From: Betaproteobacteria bacterium
Lineage (GTDB): Bacteria > Pseudomonadota > Gammaproteobacteria > Burkholderiales > SG8-41
NCBI GenBank assembly: GCA_016868035.1
Contig: VGID01000002.1
Span: 55,037 to 119,036 of the forward strand
Length of the DNA: 64,000 nucleotides
Direction of reading: 5' to 3'
Below, in pieces: positions 33,983 through 42,316 of the stretch; position 1 is the first letter of the stretch; each line of letters starts with the position of its first letter. Below the pieces are notes generated by a model. It did no database searches and had not been told where the DNA came from. It saw only the letters and a list, made by a program, of their open reading frames with translations. Both the position numbers and the translations under genes were made by a program.

Positions 33983-35965
33983 TCAACCGGATGTCCCCTC
34001 GCGGGCAACGGACGCACCTTCCCGGCTACGCAGCCAACTGATCAGTCCGCCACACAGCAGGATATCAACCTGCCTAGCTGTTAGGGGATGCCGCGCCTCA
34101 ATGCGTCGTTTGCCTTTTATTTCGACGATCAGCCGGTTGCCAGCTGCTACCGCCTCGCGCAGCCCGCGGATGATCAAGACATCGTTCTGCTGAATTGCCT
34201 CGAAATCCGATGAATTGACAAACGTCAGCGGCAGAATTCCGGCATTCGGCAGATTCTGCGCATGTATCCGGGCAAATGATTTGGACAGCACGAGCCGGAG
34301 TCCCAGGAACCCGGGCGCAAGAGTGGCGTGTTCACGGCTCGATCCTTGGCCATAATTCATGCCCGCCACAATTGCGTGCCCGCCAGCCCCGCGCGTGGCC
34401 CTCGCCCGCTCCGGATACGTATCGTCGACCGTGTCAAAGGAGAAGTCGGCAATTCTCTGGACATTGCTGCGAAACGGCAGGGCGCGGGCGCCAGCTGGGC
34501 TGATGGTATCCGTCGAGACATCATCGCCCAATTTCAGGAGCACGGGCACCTCGAGCAGATCCGCCAACGGAGCTATCGTCGGCAGCGAACTGATGTTCGG
34601 TCCCTTGACGAGCTTTACCTTGAGCGCCTCGCCCGGAGGCGGTGGCGGCGGGATGGAATTCCCGAGCACGATAGGATTTCTCGGAAGCCGCACTTTTGGG
34701 TACGGCACTCCCGCGTCGCGTGGATCGGTGATCTTCCCTGACAGCGCCGACGCCGTAGCCGTCTCCGGGCTACACAAGAATACGCTGTCCTCCTTGTTTC
34801 CCGAACGACCGGGAAAATTCCGCGGAGTCGTCCGCAAGCTGTTCCGTCCCGTAGCCGGCGCCTGACCCATTCCGTTGCACCCGTTACATCCGGTCTGATG
34901 GATGCGGGCCCCTGCATGAATCAGGTCTCCCAAAAAACCCTCCCGCACGAGGTTTTCCAGAGTTTCACGCGACGTCGGGTTGATATCGAAGGACACCTCC
35001 GGATCCACCTGCTTTCCCCGCACCATTAGCGCGGCCATGGCGAAGTCGCGGTATCCGGGATTCGCGGAGGAACCTATGTAGGCTTGACAAAGAGGTTGCC
35101 CCGCGACGTCCCTGACTTTGACCACGTTGTCCGGACTGGAAGGCTTCGCGATGAGCGGCTCGAGCTTCGAGAGGTTGATCTCGTCGTGGTGATCGTAGGA
35201 GCAATCGGGATCCGGCGCGAGTTCCATCCAGTCCTCGCCTCGCCCTTCTCGATGCAGAAAATCGCGCGTCTGATGATCCGACGGGAACACGGTGGTGGTG
35301 GCACCGAGCTCTGCCCCCATGTTCGCGATTACGTGCCGATCCATGGCGCTCAGGGTCGCCACGCCCGGACCGTAATATTCGATCATCCGTCCCAATCCGC
35401 CATCTACTGAATGACGTTGAAGCAGTTCCAGTATCATGTCCTTGGCGCTCACCCACTCCGGAAGCCGGCCCGTAAGCTTTATTCCCCAGACCTCCGGCAT
35501 GCGGACGTGTAGCGGTTCGCCAGCCAGGACTGTCGCCACATCCAGGCTTCCGGCGCCAATGGCCAACATTCCCAAAGAACCCGCCGCACACGTATGGCTG
35601 TCCGATCCAACCAGGGACTTGCCGGGTCTTCCGAAGCGCTCCATGTGAACCGGATGGCTGATGCCGTTGCCAGGTCGGCTATACCAGATGCCAAACCGTT
35701 GTGCCGCGCTCATCAAGAAGACGTGATCGTCGGCGTTCTTGTAGTCCGTTTGCAGCAAATTGTGATCGACATATTGCACGGCGACTTCGGTCTTCACTCG
35801 GTCGAGCCCCATCGCCTCGAGTGCCAGCATCACAATCGTGCCAAGCGCATCCTGCAGGAGAGCCTGGTCCATCCTGAGTCCGACCTCTTCACCGGGGACG
35901 AGGCGGCCGAACACGAGGTGGGAAGCAATGAGTTGTTGCGAAACGTTCAGGCTTCGGGCTGGCAT
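33983..35965 (-). CDS. Aconitase-family hydro-lyase (Aquifex-type, single chain)
   Basis: 660-aa aconitase-superfamily protein. Domains 1-3 cover about residues 1-450 and the swivel domain about 490-650 (DDVSTDTISPAG, then GMNYGQGSSREHATLAP). The SDSHT motif is at 121-125. The paired iron-sulfur cysteines are C360 and C363 (TGCNGCNGMGQAPATG). The position of the third ligand in classical aconitases (GSCTNS) reads IGSSANPGYRD, with Ser. A PPPPPP linker lies between halves. It hydrates or dehydrates a tricarboxylate or a 3-isopropylmalate-like acid. Divergent from the GntR gene. Confidence 0.85.
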   Translation of the reverse strand: MPARSLNVSQQLIASHLVFGRLVPGEEVGLRMDQALLQDALGTIVMLALEAMGLDRVKTEVAVQYVDHNLLQTDYKNADDHVFLMSAAQRFGIWYSRPGNGISHPVHMERFGRPGKSLVGSDSHTCAAGSLGMLAIGAGSLDVATVLAGEPLHVRMPEVWGIKLTGRLPEWVSAKDMILELLQRHSVDGGLGRMIEYYGPGVATLSAMDRHVIANMGAELGATTTVFPSDHQTRDFLHREGRGEDWMELAPDPDCSYDHHDEINLSKLEPLIAKPSSPDNVVKVRDVAGQPLCQAYIGSSANPGYRDFAMAALMVRGKQVDPEVSFDINPTSRETLENLVREGFLGDLIHAGARIHQTGCNGCNGMGQAPATGRNSLRTTPRNFPGRSGNKEDSVFLCSPETATASALSGKITDPRDAGVPYPKVRLPRNPIVLGNSIPPPPPPGEALKVKLVKGPNISSLPTIAPLADLLEVPVLLKLGDDVSTDTISPAGARALPFRSNVQRIADFSFDTVDDTYPERARATRGAGGHAIVAGMNYGQGSSREHATLAPGFLGLRLVLSKSFARIHAQNLPNAGILPLTFVNSSDFEAIQQNDVLIIRGLREAVAAGNRLIVEIKGKRRIEARHPLTARQVDILLCGGLISWLRSREGASVAREGTSG

Positions 35966-36050
35966 TGTGGGGCGACAACGTGTGACAAGGTATTTCTGAT
36001 GCTCGGGTAGACCCCTGGCGGGCATAAGCCGACCAAGCACGTCAGCCCGC

Positions 36051-36079
36051 TGTTCTAGGTCTTCTAGAAGAGTTATACT
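36051..36079 (+). promoter_or_regulatory. Candidate operator and promoter for the GntR regulator
   Basis: The perfect palindrome CTTCTAGAAG (36061-36070) is preceded by a half-site TTCTAG (36053-36058) and followed by TATACT (36074-36079), a good -10. The palindrome therefore lies in the promoter spacer. TCTAGA-centred sites suit HutC/UTRA-type GntR proteins. It is between two divergent genes, so it may control both. Confidence 0.5.
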
Positions 36080-36188
36080 ACAGATGGGCCGACTTGGCTG
36101 TCAACCGGGGTGGGATGGTGTCGCGCCAACGTGACGGCTACGACGACGCCCTTTCGGATCAGCTCGTTGGATCTCACGAAGGCAGGTT

Positions 36189-36935
36189 ATGTCGACGACA
36201 CTTATCGCGGGAACGCCCCACTCACATCCTCTCTATGAGGAAATCCAGGACGAGATTACGCGCGGGCTGGCGGACAGGAAATGGAAGCCGGGCGACCTCA
36301 TTCCGAGCGAGACGGAGCTCGCGAAGCGGTTCGGCGTCTCAAAAGGGACCATCCGGCGAGCGCTGGATGAGCTCGTGTCCGACCGGATTCTGGTCCGCCG
36401 TCAGGGGCGCGGAACCTTCGTCGCGACCCACTCTCCGGATCGCACCCTCTATCATTTTTTTCATCTGATCGGACGCGATGGGACCAAGGAGCCGCCGGCG
36501 GCCGAGCTGCTCTCGTACCGAGTAATACGAGGTAGCGATGAAGCGTGCGACCGGCTTGAGGTCGAGACGGATTCGAAGCTCGTCAGCGTGCGGAATCTCG
36601 TGCGGCTCGCAGGTGACCCGATTTTCATCGACGAGATATTGATTCCACAGGCGTACGTTCCCGGATTGACGGAAGCGATCTACGTCAACAGGGAAAGCAC
36701 GATCTACGCCCTGTACCAGGGCCGATTCGACATCAGCGTCATCCGAATCAGCGAGCAGCTCAGCGCCGGCCCGGTGCCGGCGGAATATGCAAAACCGCTC
36801 GGGCTACGCACAAACACGCCGGTCCTGGTGATCGATCGCGTCGCTTTCACCTACCACGACAAGCCGGTCGAGCTGAGAAGAAGCTGGGTGAACACCGAGT
36901 CCTACGTGTACCACAGCGATCTGTGGAAGGGATGA
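36189..36935 (+). CDS. GntR-family regulator with UTRA effector domain
   Basis: 248-aa HutC-type transcription factor. Winged helix at residues 12-80: LYEEIQDEITRGL, PSETELAKRFGVSKGTIRRALDELV shown by its core, and RRQGRGTFVA. The UTRA ligand domain runs from about 95 to 245 with the usual IDEILIP and LELR-like (VELRRSW) segments. It diverges from the aconitase-like gene and precedes the amidase by 104 bp. Repression of either side, relieved by a small acid, is the likely mode, with its own promoter palindrome at 36061-36070. Confidence 0.92.
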   Translation: MSTTLIAGTPHSHPLYEEIQDEITRGLADRKWKPGDLIPSETELAKRFGVSKGTIRRALDELVSDRILVRRQGRGTFVATHSPDRTLYHFFHLIGRDGTKEPPAAELLSYRVIRGSDEACDRLEVETDSKLVSVRNLVRLAGDPIFIDEILIPQAYVPGLTEAIYVNRESTIYALYQGRFDISVIRISEQLSAGPVPAEYAKPLGLRTNTPVLVIDRVAFTYHDKPVELRRSWVNTESYVYHSDLWKG

Positions 36936-37039
36936 CGGGGTAATTCGCGAAGCTCGAGATGACATGCAGTCCCGTTGTGCTGATGTCTTTACCCTGTGAC
37001 TGCTGCATCAGCACCCGGTAACCTCGCCAGGAGAATTTT

Positions 37040-38521
37040 GTGATTGAGGAAAAGCTCGCTTATATGAGCATCGCCGAGCAGGCGGCGCTCATCAAGAAAA
37101 AGGAAATCTCGCCCGTTCAACTGGTCGATGCGTATCTCGGCCGCATCGAGAAGTGGGACGGAGTCCTCCATTCGTGGATTACGGTATGCGCCGACGCGGC
37201 TCGCAGGGACGCCAAGCACGCTGAGGCCGAGATTGCCAAGGGCAATTATCGCGGTTCGCTGCACGGGATCCCGTTCGGCGCCAAGGATCAGATCACTACG
37301 GGCGAGATACCGACAACCATGGCGTCCATCATTCAGCCCGATTTTGGCGAGGGCATGACGGCGACCGCGGTGGACAGGCTTCTCCAGGCTGGTGCCATCC
37401 TGCTCGGCAAGAACAACCTGCACGAATTCGGCAAGGGAAGCTCCGTAAATTTCCATTTCGGAGAACCCAAGAACCCGTGGAACATCGCGTACGAGCCATC
37501 GCACTCCTCCACGGGCTCGGGCGTCAGTGTCGCCGCCGGCCTGGTGTCCGTCTCATTGGGAGAGGATACCGGCGGCTCCATCCGCGGCCCCGCGTGGGCC
37601 AACGGCGTCGTGGGCACTCGTCCGACCTTCGGCAGAGTTAGCCGTTACGGCGGCATCATGTACGCCTGGACCCAGGACACCATCGGCCCTCTGACTCGCA
37701 CCGTTGCCGACAACGCCCTGGTGCTGCAGACCATTGCGGGACACGACCCGAAGGATCCACTGTCGAGCACCCGACCTGTTCCCGACTACGGCAAGCAATT
37801 CACGGAGGAGCTGAGCGGGATGAAGCTCGGCTTGGTAACGGAGATGTCGGTGGGCCAGGAGCTGCACCCGGAGGTCGCCAGGATGCTGCGGGAGGCGCTC
37901 GAGGTGCTGAAGTCTCTGGGTGCGACAGTGGAAGAAGTCTCGCTCTCGAAAGCGAAATACGCGGTGCCGCTGCAGTTCCTCACGTCGGATTGCGACGTCG
38001 CGTCCGTGTTCGTGCGCAAGTGGCTGAGAAAACACTGGGCCAAGTTCGACGTCGGCACCCGGACCCGCATCGCGGCGGCGGCCCTGGTGCCCGCTACGAT
38101 TTACGCGCGCGCAATGCGCGGCCGCGCGCTGGTGCGTAATGAAGTGCTGGCTGCATTCAGGAAATACGACGCGTTGATCGCGCTGATGAACTTCGTGCCG
38201 CCGCTCAAGCTCGAGGACTCTGTCGAGAAGATCGATACCAACGCGGACGTGGCGGCACGGATGTTCAAGTCGCGGCGCATCTGCACCTACCCGTTCAGCA
38301 TTGCCAACGTACCCGCGATATCGGTGCCGTCCGGATTTACCGCCGAGCATGTTCCGATGTCGATCCAGATCGCAGCGAGGCCGTTCGACGAGACGACGAT
38401 GTATCGAGTGGCTCATGCCTACGAGCAAGCCACCGAATGGCACCGGCGTCACCCCGAGCTCGAAAAGACGGTCGGCCCGGCCCTCGGCAAGGCGGCGAGA
38501 CAAATGGCAGGAGCAAAGTAA
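37040..38521 (+). CDS. Amidase-signature-family hydrolase
   Basis: 493-aa amidase. The Ser-cisSer-Lys triad is visible: K82 (FGAKDQ), the cis-Ser in the HSSTGSG loop (S156/S157) and nucleophile S180 (EDTGGSIRG). The start is GTG at 37040 with AGGAG seven bases upstream. It resembles GatA and related amidases. The stop overlaps the next gene by one base (TAATG), which encodes a GatC-like chain, so the pair probably works as a two-subunit amidase. It may release ammonia and a carboxylate that the nearby Bug receptor's substrate pathway uses. Confidence 0.92.
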   Translation: MIEEKLAYMSIAEQAALIKKKEISPVQLVDAYLGRIEKWDGVLHSWITVCADAARRDAKHAEAEIAKGNYRGSLHGIPFGAKDQITTGEIPTTMASIIQPDFGEGMTATAVDRLLQAGAILLGKNNLHEFGKGSSVNFHFGEPKNPWNIAYEPSHSSTGSGVSVAAGLVSVSLGEDTGGSIRGPAWANGVVGTRPTFGRVSRYGGIMYAWTQDTIGPLTRTVADNALVLQTIAGHDPKDPLSSTRPVPDYGKQFTEELSGMKLGLVTEMSVGQELHPEVARMLREALEVLKSLGATVEEVSLSKAKYAVPLQFLTSDCDVASVFVRKWLRKHWAKFDVGTRTRIAAAALVPATIYARAMRGRALVRNEVLAAFRKYDALIALMNFVPPLKLEDSVEKIDTNADVAARMFKSRRICTYPFSIANVPAISVPSGFTAEHVPMSIQIAARPFDETTMYRVAHAYEQATEWHRRHPELEKTVGPALGKAARQMAGAK

Positions 38522-38715
38522 TGGAACTCAGCAAAGAGGACGTCCGCAATCTGGCGAAGGTCGTCGAGCTCAATATCCCGGACGCAGACCTGAACACGGT
38601 CGCGCTCCGGCTCTCCAGCCTCCTGCTGCTCATGGACCGGATTGAAAAAGAAATCGGAGACGAGCTGGACAGGGTCGATCCCATCCCGCCCGTCTATCCA
38701 CGCGAGGAATTCTGA
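38521..38715 (+). CDS. GatC-like small subunit, 64 aa
   Basis: Short protein beginning MELSKEDVRNLAKVVELNIP, the pattern of the GatC subunit of Glu-tRNA(Gln) amidotransferase, including the VDPIPPVYP segment that wraps the amidase in GatCAB. It is shorter than GatC (about 95 aa) and ends after YPREEF. It shares one base with the amidase stop. No gatB is present, so a role in tRNA amidation is unlikely; it more likely stabilises the amidase at 37040. Confidence 0.78.
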   Translation: MELSKEDVRNLAKVVELNIPDADLNTVALRLSSLLLLMDRIEKEIGDELDRVDPIPPVYPREEF

Positions 38716-38782
38716 CAGCTTCCGCGACCCGTCTGCGTCAACGATCACGGCAATCGCGTCAAAGTAAAAAGGACATTTCAAG

Positions 38783-39568
38783 ATGAGCGAGGACTTGCAT
38801 TTAAAAAAGATGGCGTTTTCCTTCGTGCACGTGGCGCCGCGCTCCTCCAAACCCAGGAAGGAGGGGCTTACGGTCGTCGCCGACCGGGGCATGGGGATGG
38901 GGCGCGTCGCCGATCTCATCGACGCGGGAGGCGAATACATCGATCTCGTCAAGATCGGGATCGGCGCCTACCGCCTTCAGAGCGAGCGGCTCGTGCAGCG
39001 CAAGGTGAAGGCGCTGAAGAACGCCGGCATTCGCGTCTTCTTCGCGGGCGACGTTACAGAGGCTGCCTTCATGCAAGGCGTTTCCCAGGAGTTCTACCGG
39101 AACGCGAAGCGGCTCGGGGCGGATGCCGTAGAGGTGTCAAGCGCGCAGGTCGTGATGTCGCTCGCCGATAAATGCAAGCTCATCCGGATGGCGCGGGACG
39201 AGGGACTCGAGGTCGTTGCGGAAGCGGGCCAGAAAGGCCATGAGGACTGGACCGAAAGCCAGGCCTATGTGTTCCGGCAGGTCGAAGCCTACCAGAAGGC
39301 CGATGCGTGGAAAGTTCTAGTGCAGGGCGAAGGAATCTCCGAGGGGGTGGAGGCTATGAAGGAGCAGCTGCTGCTCAACCTCGTGGCGCGGTTCGACGTG
39401 CAGGACTTTATTTTCCAGGCCAAGGACGGCAAGACCCAGACCTGGTACATCGGCATGTTCGGCAATCAGGTCAACCTCGACATTGACGACCATCAGGTGA
39501 TTGACGTCGAGCTGATGCGGCGCGGCATCCGCAAGCGCGGCCTCTTCGGATTGGTCGGAAGCCTGTAG
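38783..39568 (+). CDS. Phosphosulfolactate synthase (ComA)-like protein
   Basis: 261-aa TIM-barrel protein. It matches the ComA family along its length: GLTVVADRGMGMGRVADLI, then YIDLVKIGIGAYRL near residue 52, FFAGDVTEAAFMQG, ADAVEVSSAQVVMS near 115, VVAEAGQKG near 150, and the end pattern VIDVELMRRGIRKRGLFG. ComA adds sulfite to phosphoenolpyruvate in archaeal coenzyme M synthesis; bacterial and plant relatives have unclear roles. Here it follows the amidase pair by 67 bp, before a Bug gene. Catalysis of the same reaction is not assured. Confidence 0.8.
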   Translation: MSEDLHLKKMAFSFVHVAPRSSKPRKEGLTVVADRGMGMGRVADLIDAGGEYIDLVKIGIGAYRLQSERLVQRKVKALKNAGIRVFFAGDVTEAAFMQGVSQEFYRNAKRLGADAVEVSSAQVVMSLADKCKLIRMARDEGLEVVAEAGQKGHEDWTESQAYVFRQVEAYQKADAWKVLVQGEGISEGVEAMKEQLLLNLVARFDVQDFIFQAKDGKTQTWYIGMFGNQVNLDIDDHQVIDVELMRRGIRKRGLFGLVGSL

Positions 39569-39619
39569 CCGGCAATACCACGCGCCTCGTTCATCCAGTC
39601 TTGAACAGGAGGAGCAACC

Positions 39620-40609
39620 ATGCAGGGACGGTTACACCGTGTTTACCAACTGGGTATGGCGCTCGTCGTGGTTTGTCTCGCGCTCGGGCAGGCACAAGCT
39701 CAGTCGTGGCGCCCGAACAAGCCGGTCGAGCTTATTGCCGCATCGGGACCTGGCGGCAACACGGACAGGCTCGCCCGCACTATCCAGCGCATCATGCAGG
39801 ACGAAAAACTCGTTTCCACACCGGTGAACGTAGTGAACAAAGCCGGCGGCAATCAGACGGTCGCCCGTTCCTACCTCAACCAGTACACGGGGGACGGCCA
39901 CTACGTGGAGCTCGGAAATCCGACGCTGATAGCGAATCACGTGATGGGTATCACGCAGCAGCATTACGGTGATTTCACGCCGATCGCCCTGCTGCTGGAT
40001 GAATACACCGTGTTCAGCATGCGCGCGGATGCACCACTCAAGACGGGCACCGAGCTCATGCAGCGCCTCGCCCAGCAGCCGGACAGCTTGAGCGTGGGCC
40101 TTACGACGCGCGGCGGAGCAAATCATGTTGCACTGCTGCTGGCCGCGAGAGCGACGGGCGTGGACGTGAAACGACTGAAAGTCGTTTCATTCAAATCCAA
40201 CGCGGAGTCAATGACCGCGCTTCTCGGCGGCCACATCGATCTCGTCGCCTCGTCCGTATCGCCGGCGCTCCCCCATTTCCAACAGGGCCGGACCAGAATC
40301 GTCGCGATCTCGGCGCCCAAGCGCATGGGAGGAGCACTCGCGCAGGTGCCGACGTGGACCGAGCAGAAAATTGCCGCGGTCAATTCGAACTGGCGAGCCT
40401 TCGTCGGCCCGAAGGGATTGCAGCCCGCGCAGACGGCATACTGGGAGGACCTGGCCTCTCGTTTGGCGAAGAGCGATGCCTGGAAAATGGAACTCGAGAA
40501 GAACTTTTGGGAAGCGCATCTCCTCACCGGCCGCGCGCTGCAGGATTTCCTCTCCGCCGAATACAAGGAGCATAAGGAAGTCCTTGGGGAACTCGGTCTT
40601 GCAAAGTAG
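39620..40609 (+). CDS. Divergent Bug-family (TctC-like) periplasmic substrate-binding protein
   Basis: 329-aa receptor, signal peptide ending near GQAQAQ-SWRP. It keeps the Bug plan but with unusual motifs: VELIAASGPGGNTDRLAR and VVNKAGGNQTVAR in place of the more common PGGxxD / NRPGAGG lobes, and no HVPYKG (VVSFKSNAESMTA instead). GGAGGAG precedes the ATG. It follows the ComA-like gene on the same strand by 51 bp, so it may belong to the amidase/ComA-like unit. Ligand probably differs from that of the other receptors. Confidence 0.85.
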   Translation: MQGRLHRVYQLGMALVVVCLALGQAQAQSWRPNKPVELIAASGPGGNTDRLARTIQRIMQDEKLVSTPVNVVNKAGGNQTVARSYLNQYTGDGHYVELGNPTLIANHVMGITQQHYGDFTPIALLLDEYTVFSMRADAPLKTGTELMQRLAQQPDSLSVGLTTRGGANHVALLLAARATGVDVKRLKVVSFKSNAESMTALLGGHIDLVASSVSPALPHFQQGRTRIVAISAPKRMGGALAQVPTWTEQKIAAVNSNWRAFVGPKGLQPAQTAYWEDLASRLAKSDAWKMELEKNFWEAHLLTGRALQDFLSAEYKEHKEVLGELGLAK

Positions 40610-40899
40610 CTGGCCTCGCGCGTCGGAACTCAGTCTTGTTTCCGCAAGTAGTGATCGGATATTCCGCTGTGCGAACCATCCACTTCACCGCATTGGTCAG
40701 TAGACGGCGATCCAAAGCGGATCTGTCACATCTCCCCGGGAAAACGGACCAGTAGATGCGAAAACTAAAGCAGAGATGCTAATTGCGGGAAGGAGCCCAC
40801 GCCGCGGAGGGTTGCACTGACCCTATTAACCTCCCTTGCGGGGAGGGGCGGCGCGGATTTCCCGGCCGGGCGCATCGCGCCGCGGCGGCCAAAGCGCAT

Positions 40900-41219
40900 C
40901 CGATGCGCTTCGCGGCGATGGGGCGGCTCGAGTCCGGGCAATTTCCCACGGTGGCCGCACCGGGAGGTGCCGTTGGCCTTGCGGAATACACGGCGCCGGT
41001 GATCGCCTGCGCGGCAACGTTCGCCATTTGTCGTTTTCATCTACGTCCACAAGCTGCAACAGCAATGGCTGCGCGGCGAGCACGACGCGCGGATCGCGCA
41101 GAAGGAGTTCCTCGTCAACCTCGAGCGCTGGTTCCACGAGCCCGAGCAGCGCAGGGTCGAGCTGCCGGACCGCGAGCCGCGTCGAACTGCGGCGCTCACC
41201 CATACGGGGACCAGCTGAT
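40900..41219 (+). pseudogene. Frameshifted copy of the small membrane protein at 5483
   Basis: Two frames together resemble the 115-aa protein at 5483-5830. The frame up to about 41026 gives GGAVGLAEYTAPVIACAATFA, compare GGGVGLAGDTNLLIAYVVTFT, split here by a space. A one-base shift at about 41027-41030 is needed. Then VVFIYVHKLQQQWLRGEHDARIAQKEFLVNLERW continues (core YVHKLQQ, RIAQKE, NLERW) almost identical to the intact copy. The N-terminus has diverged beyond recognition. No start codon with a ribosome site was found. It ends just before the LysR gene. Confidence 0.75.
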
Positions 41220-41226
41220 CACCCGG

Positions 41227-42207
41227 TCACACGCGGCTTACAGCGGCAACGGGGGCACGCTCGGCGAGCCGCGCGCGCTCGATATCGGCGCCGTCGATGG
41301 CATTGAGGATCAGCTCGCGGTCGATGTGCGGGGCAAACTGCGCCAGGAACGATTCCAGCGGCCGGGTGAGATAGCCGTGCTTGCGCAGAACGAGATTGAG
41401 GATGCCCGGAAGAAAGAGGTGTCCCGCGTCGATGGCCGCGAGCCGGTGATCAGCGGACGAATCGAAGGCAACCTTCGCCAGCACCGCGATGCCCATCCCG
41501 ACCTCCACGTACGCCTTGCACACATCGGCATCCGTGGCGCTGCAGACGATGCGTGGTTTGAGCCCGGCACGTGCGAACGCCCGCTCGACGATGGAGCGCC
41601 CGCTGAACGTTGCCGGATAGGCGATGAGCGGATATTCGGCCAGAATCTGCAACGTCGGGCGCTGCTCGCGCACGAGCGGGTGGCCGAGCGGCACGATTAC
41701 GCAGCGCGGCAATCGATAGGCGGGAATCGTGACGATGGGGTCCGCGACTTTCTGCACCATCGTGATGATGCCCACGTCCGCCTCCCCCGCGGCAATCAGG
41801 TCACGGCACTGGACGGGATCGCTTTGCTGCAGCGTCAGGGCGACGCGGGGAAAGCGCCGCGCGAACGCCTTGACGGTTCCCGGGAGCAGGTACCGCGCGT
41901 GCACGTGCGTGGTTGCGACGCGCAATTCTCCGCCCTCTTCCGCGACTTCTTCTTCCCCGATCTGCTCCAGCGTGCGAAGGTCCTGAAGAATCCTCTGCGC
42001 AGTGCGCAGGATCCGCTCGCCATGAGGCGTGAGCCCGATGACTTTGTTCCGGGTGCGCAGGAAAATCTGAACTCCCAGCTCGAGCTCGAGCTCCTTCACC
42101 TGCCGGCTGAGGCCCGATTGCGAGCGCTCGAGCGTTTCGGCCGCGGCGGAGATGTTGTAGCGATGGCGCGCGATGTTGCAGACGGCCTGGAGCTGATGAA
42201 TGTTCAA
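41227..42207 (-). CDS. LysR-family regulator of the CysB type
   Basis: 326-aa LysR protein. Residues 1-65 carry the winged helix: MNIHQLQAVCNIARHRYNIS, AAAETLERSQSGLSRQVKELE, shown by its core SQSGLSRQV, and LGVQIFLRTRNKVIGLTPHG. Spacing and wording (IARHRYNIS, LTPHGERI) resemble CysB/Cbl, the sulfur-metabolism branch, rather than typical LysR proteins. The effector domain covers about residues 90-300. It diverges from the gene at 42317, with an inverted-repeat operator between them. Confidence 0.88.
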   Translation of the reverse strand: MNIHQLQAVCNIARHRYNISAAAETLERSQSGLSRQVKELELELGVQIFLRTRNKVIGLTPHGERILRTAQRILQDLRTLEQIGEEEVAEEGGELRVATTHVHARYLLPGTVKAFARRFPRVALTLQQSDPVQCRDLIAAGEADVGIITMVQKVADPIVTIPAYRLPRCVIVPLGHPLVREQRPTLQILAEYPLIAYPATFSGRSIVERAFARAGLKPRIVCSATDADVCKAYVEVGMGIAVLAKVAFDSSADHRLAAIDAGHLFLPGILNLVLRKHGYLTRPLESFLAQFAPHIDRELILNAIDGADIERARLAERAPVAAVSRV

Positions 42208-42218
42208 CGAGTTCTCCC

Positions 42219-42247
42219 GTGCTATGAGCTGTTAGCATAGCACTATG
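42219..42247 (+). promoter_or_regulatory. Inverted-repeat LysR operator
   Basis: GTGCTATG (42219-42226) and CATAGCAC (42236-42243) form perfect 8-bp arms around a 9-bp centre. A third half-site CTATG (42243-42247) follows. It lies 12 bp from the LysR start and 70 bp from the unknown gene's start, where a LysR protein would act on a divergent promoter. Confidence 0.65.
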
Positions 42248-42316
42248 CCAGGGTATGTATTGAGCGCATATCGTCAGCAGGCTAGGATGGGTGGCGCGAA
42301 AGATGAGAGGGTGCAC

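Noticed and set aside
40831..40847. CCTCCC-TTGCG-GGGAGG hairpin as a terminator
   Set aside because: Stem is perfect but lies between a Bug gene and decayed sequence with no U-tract; 220 bp downstream of the nearest stop.
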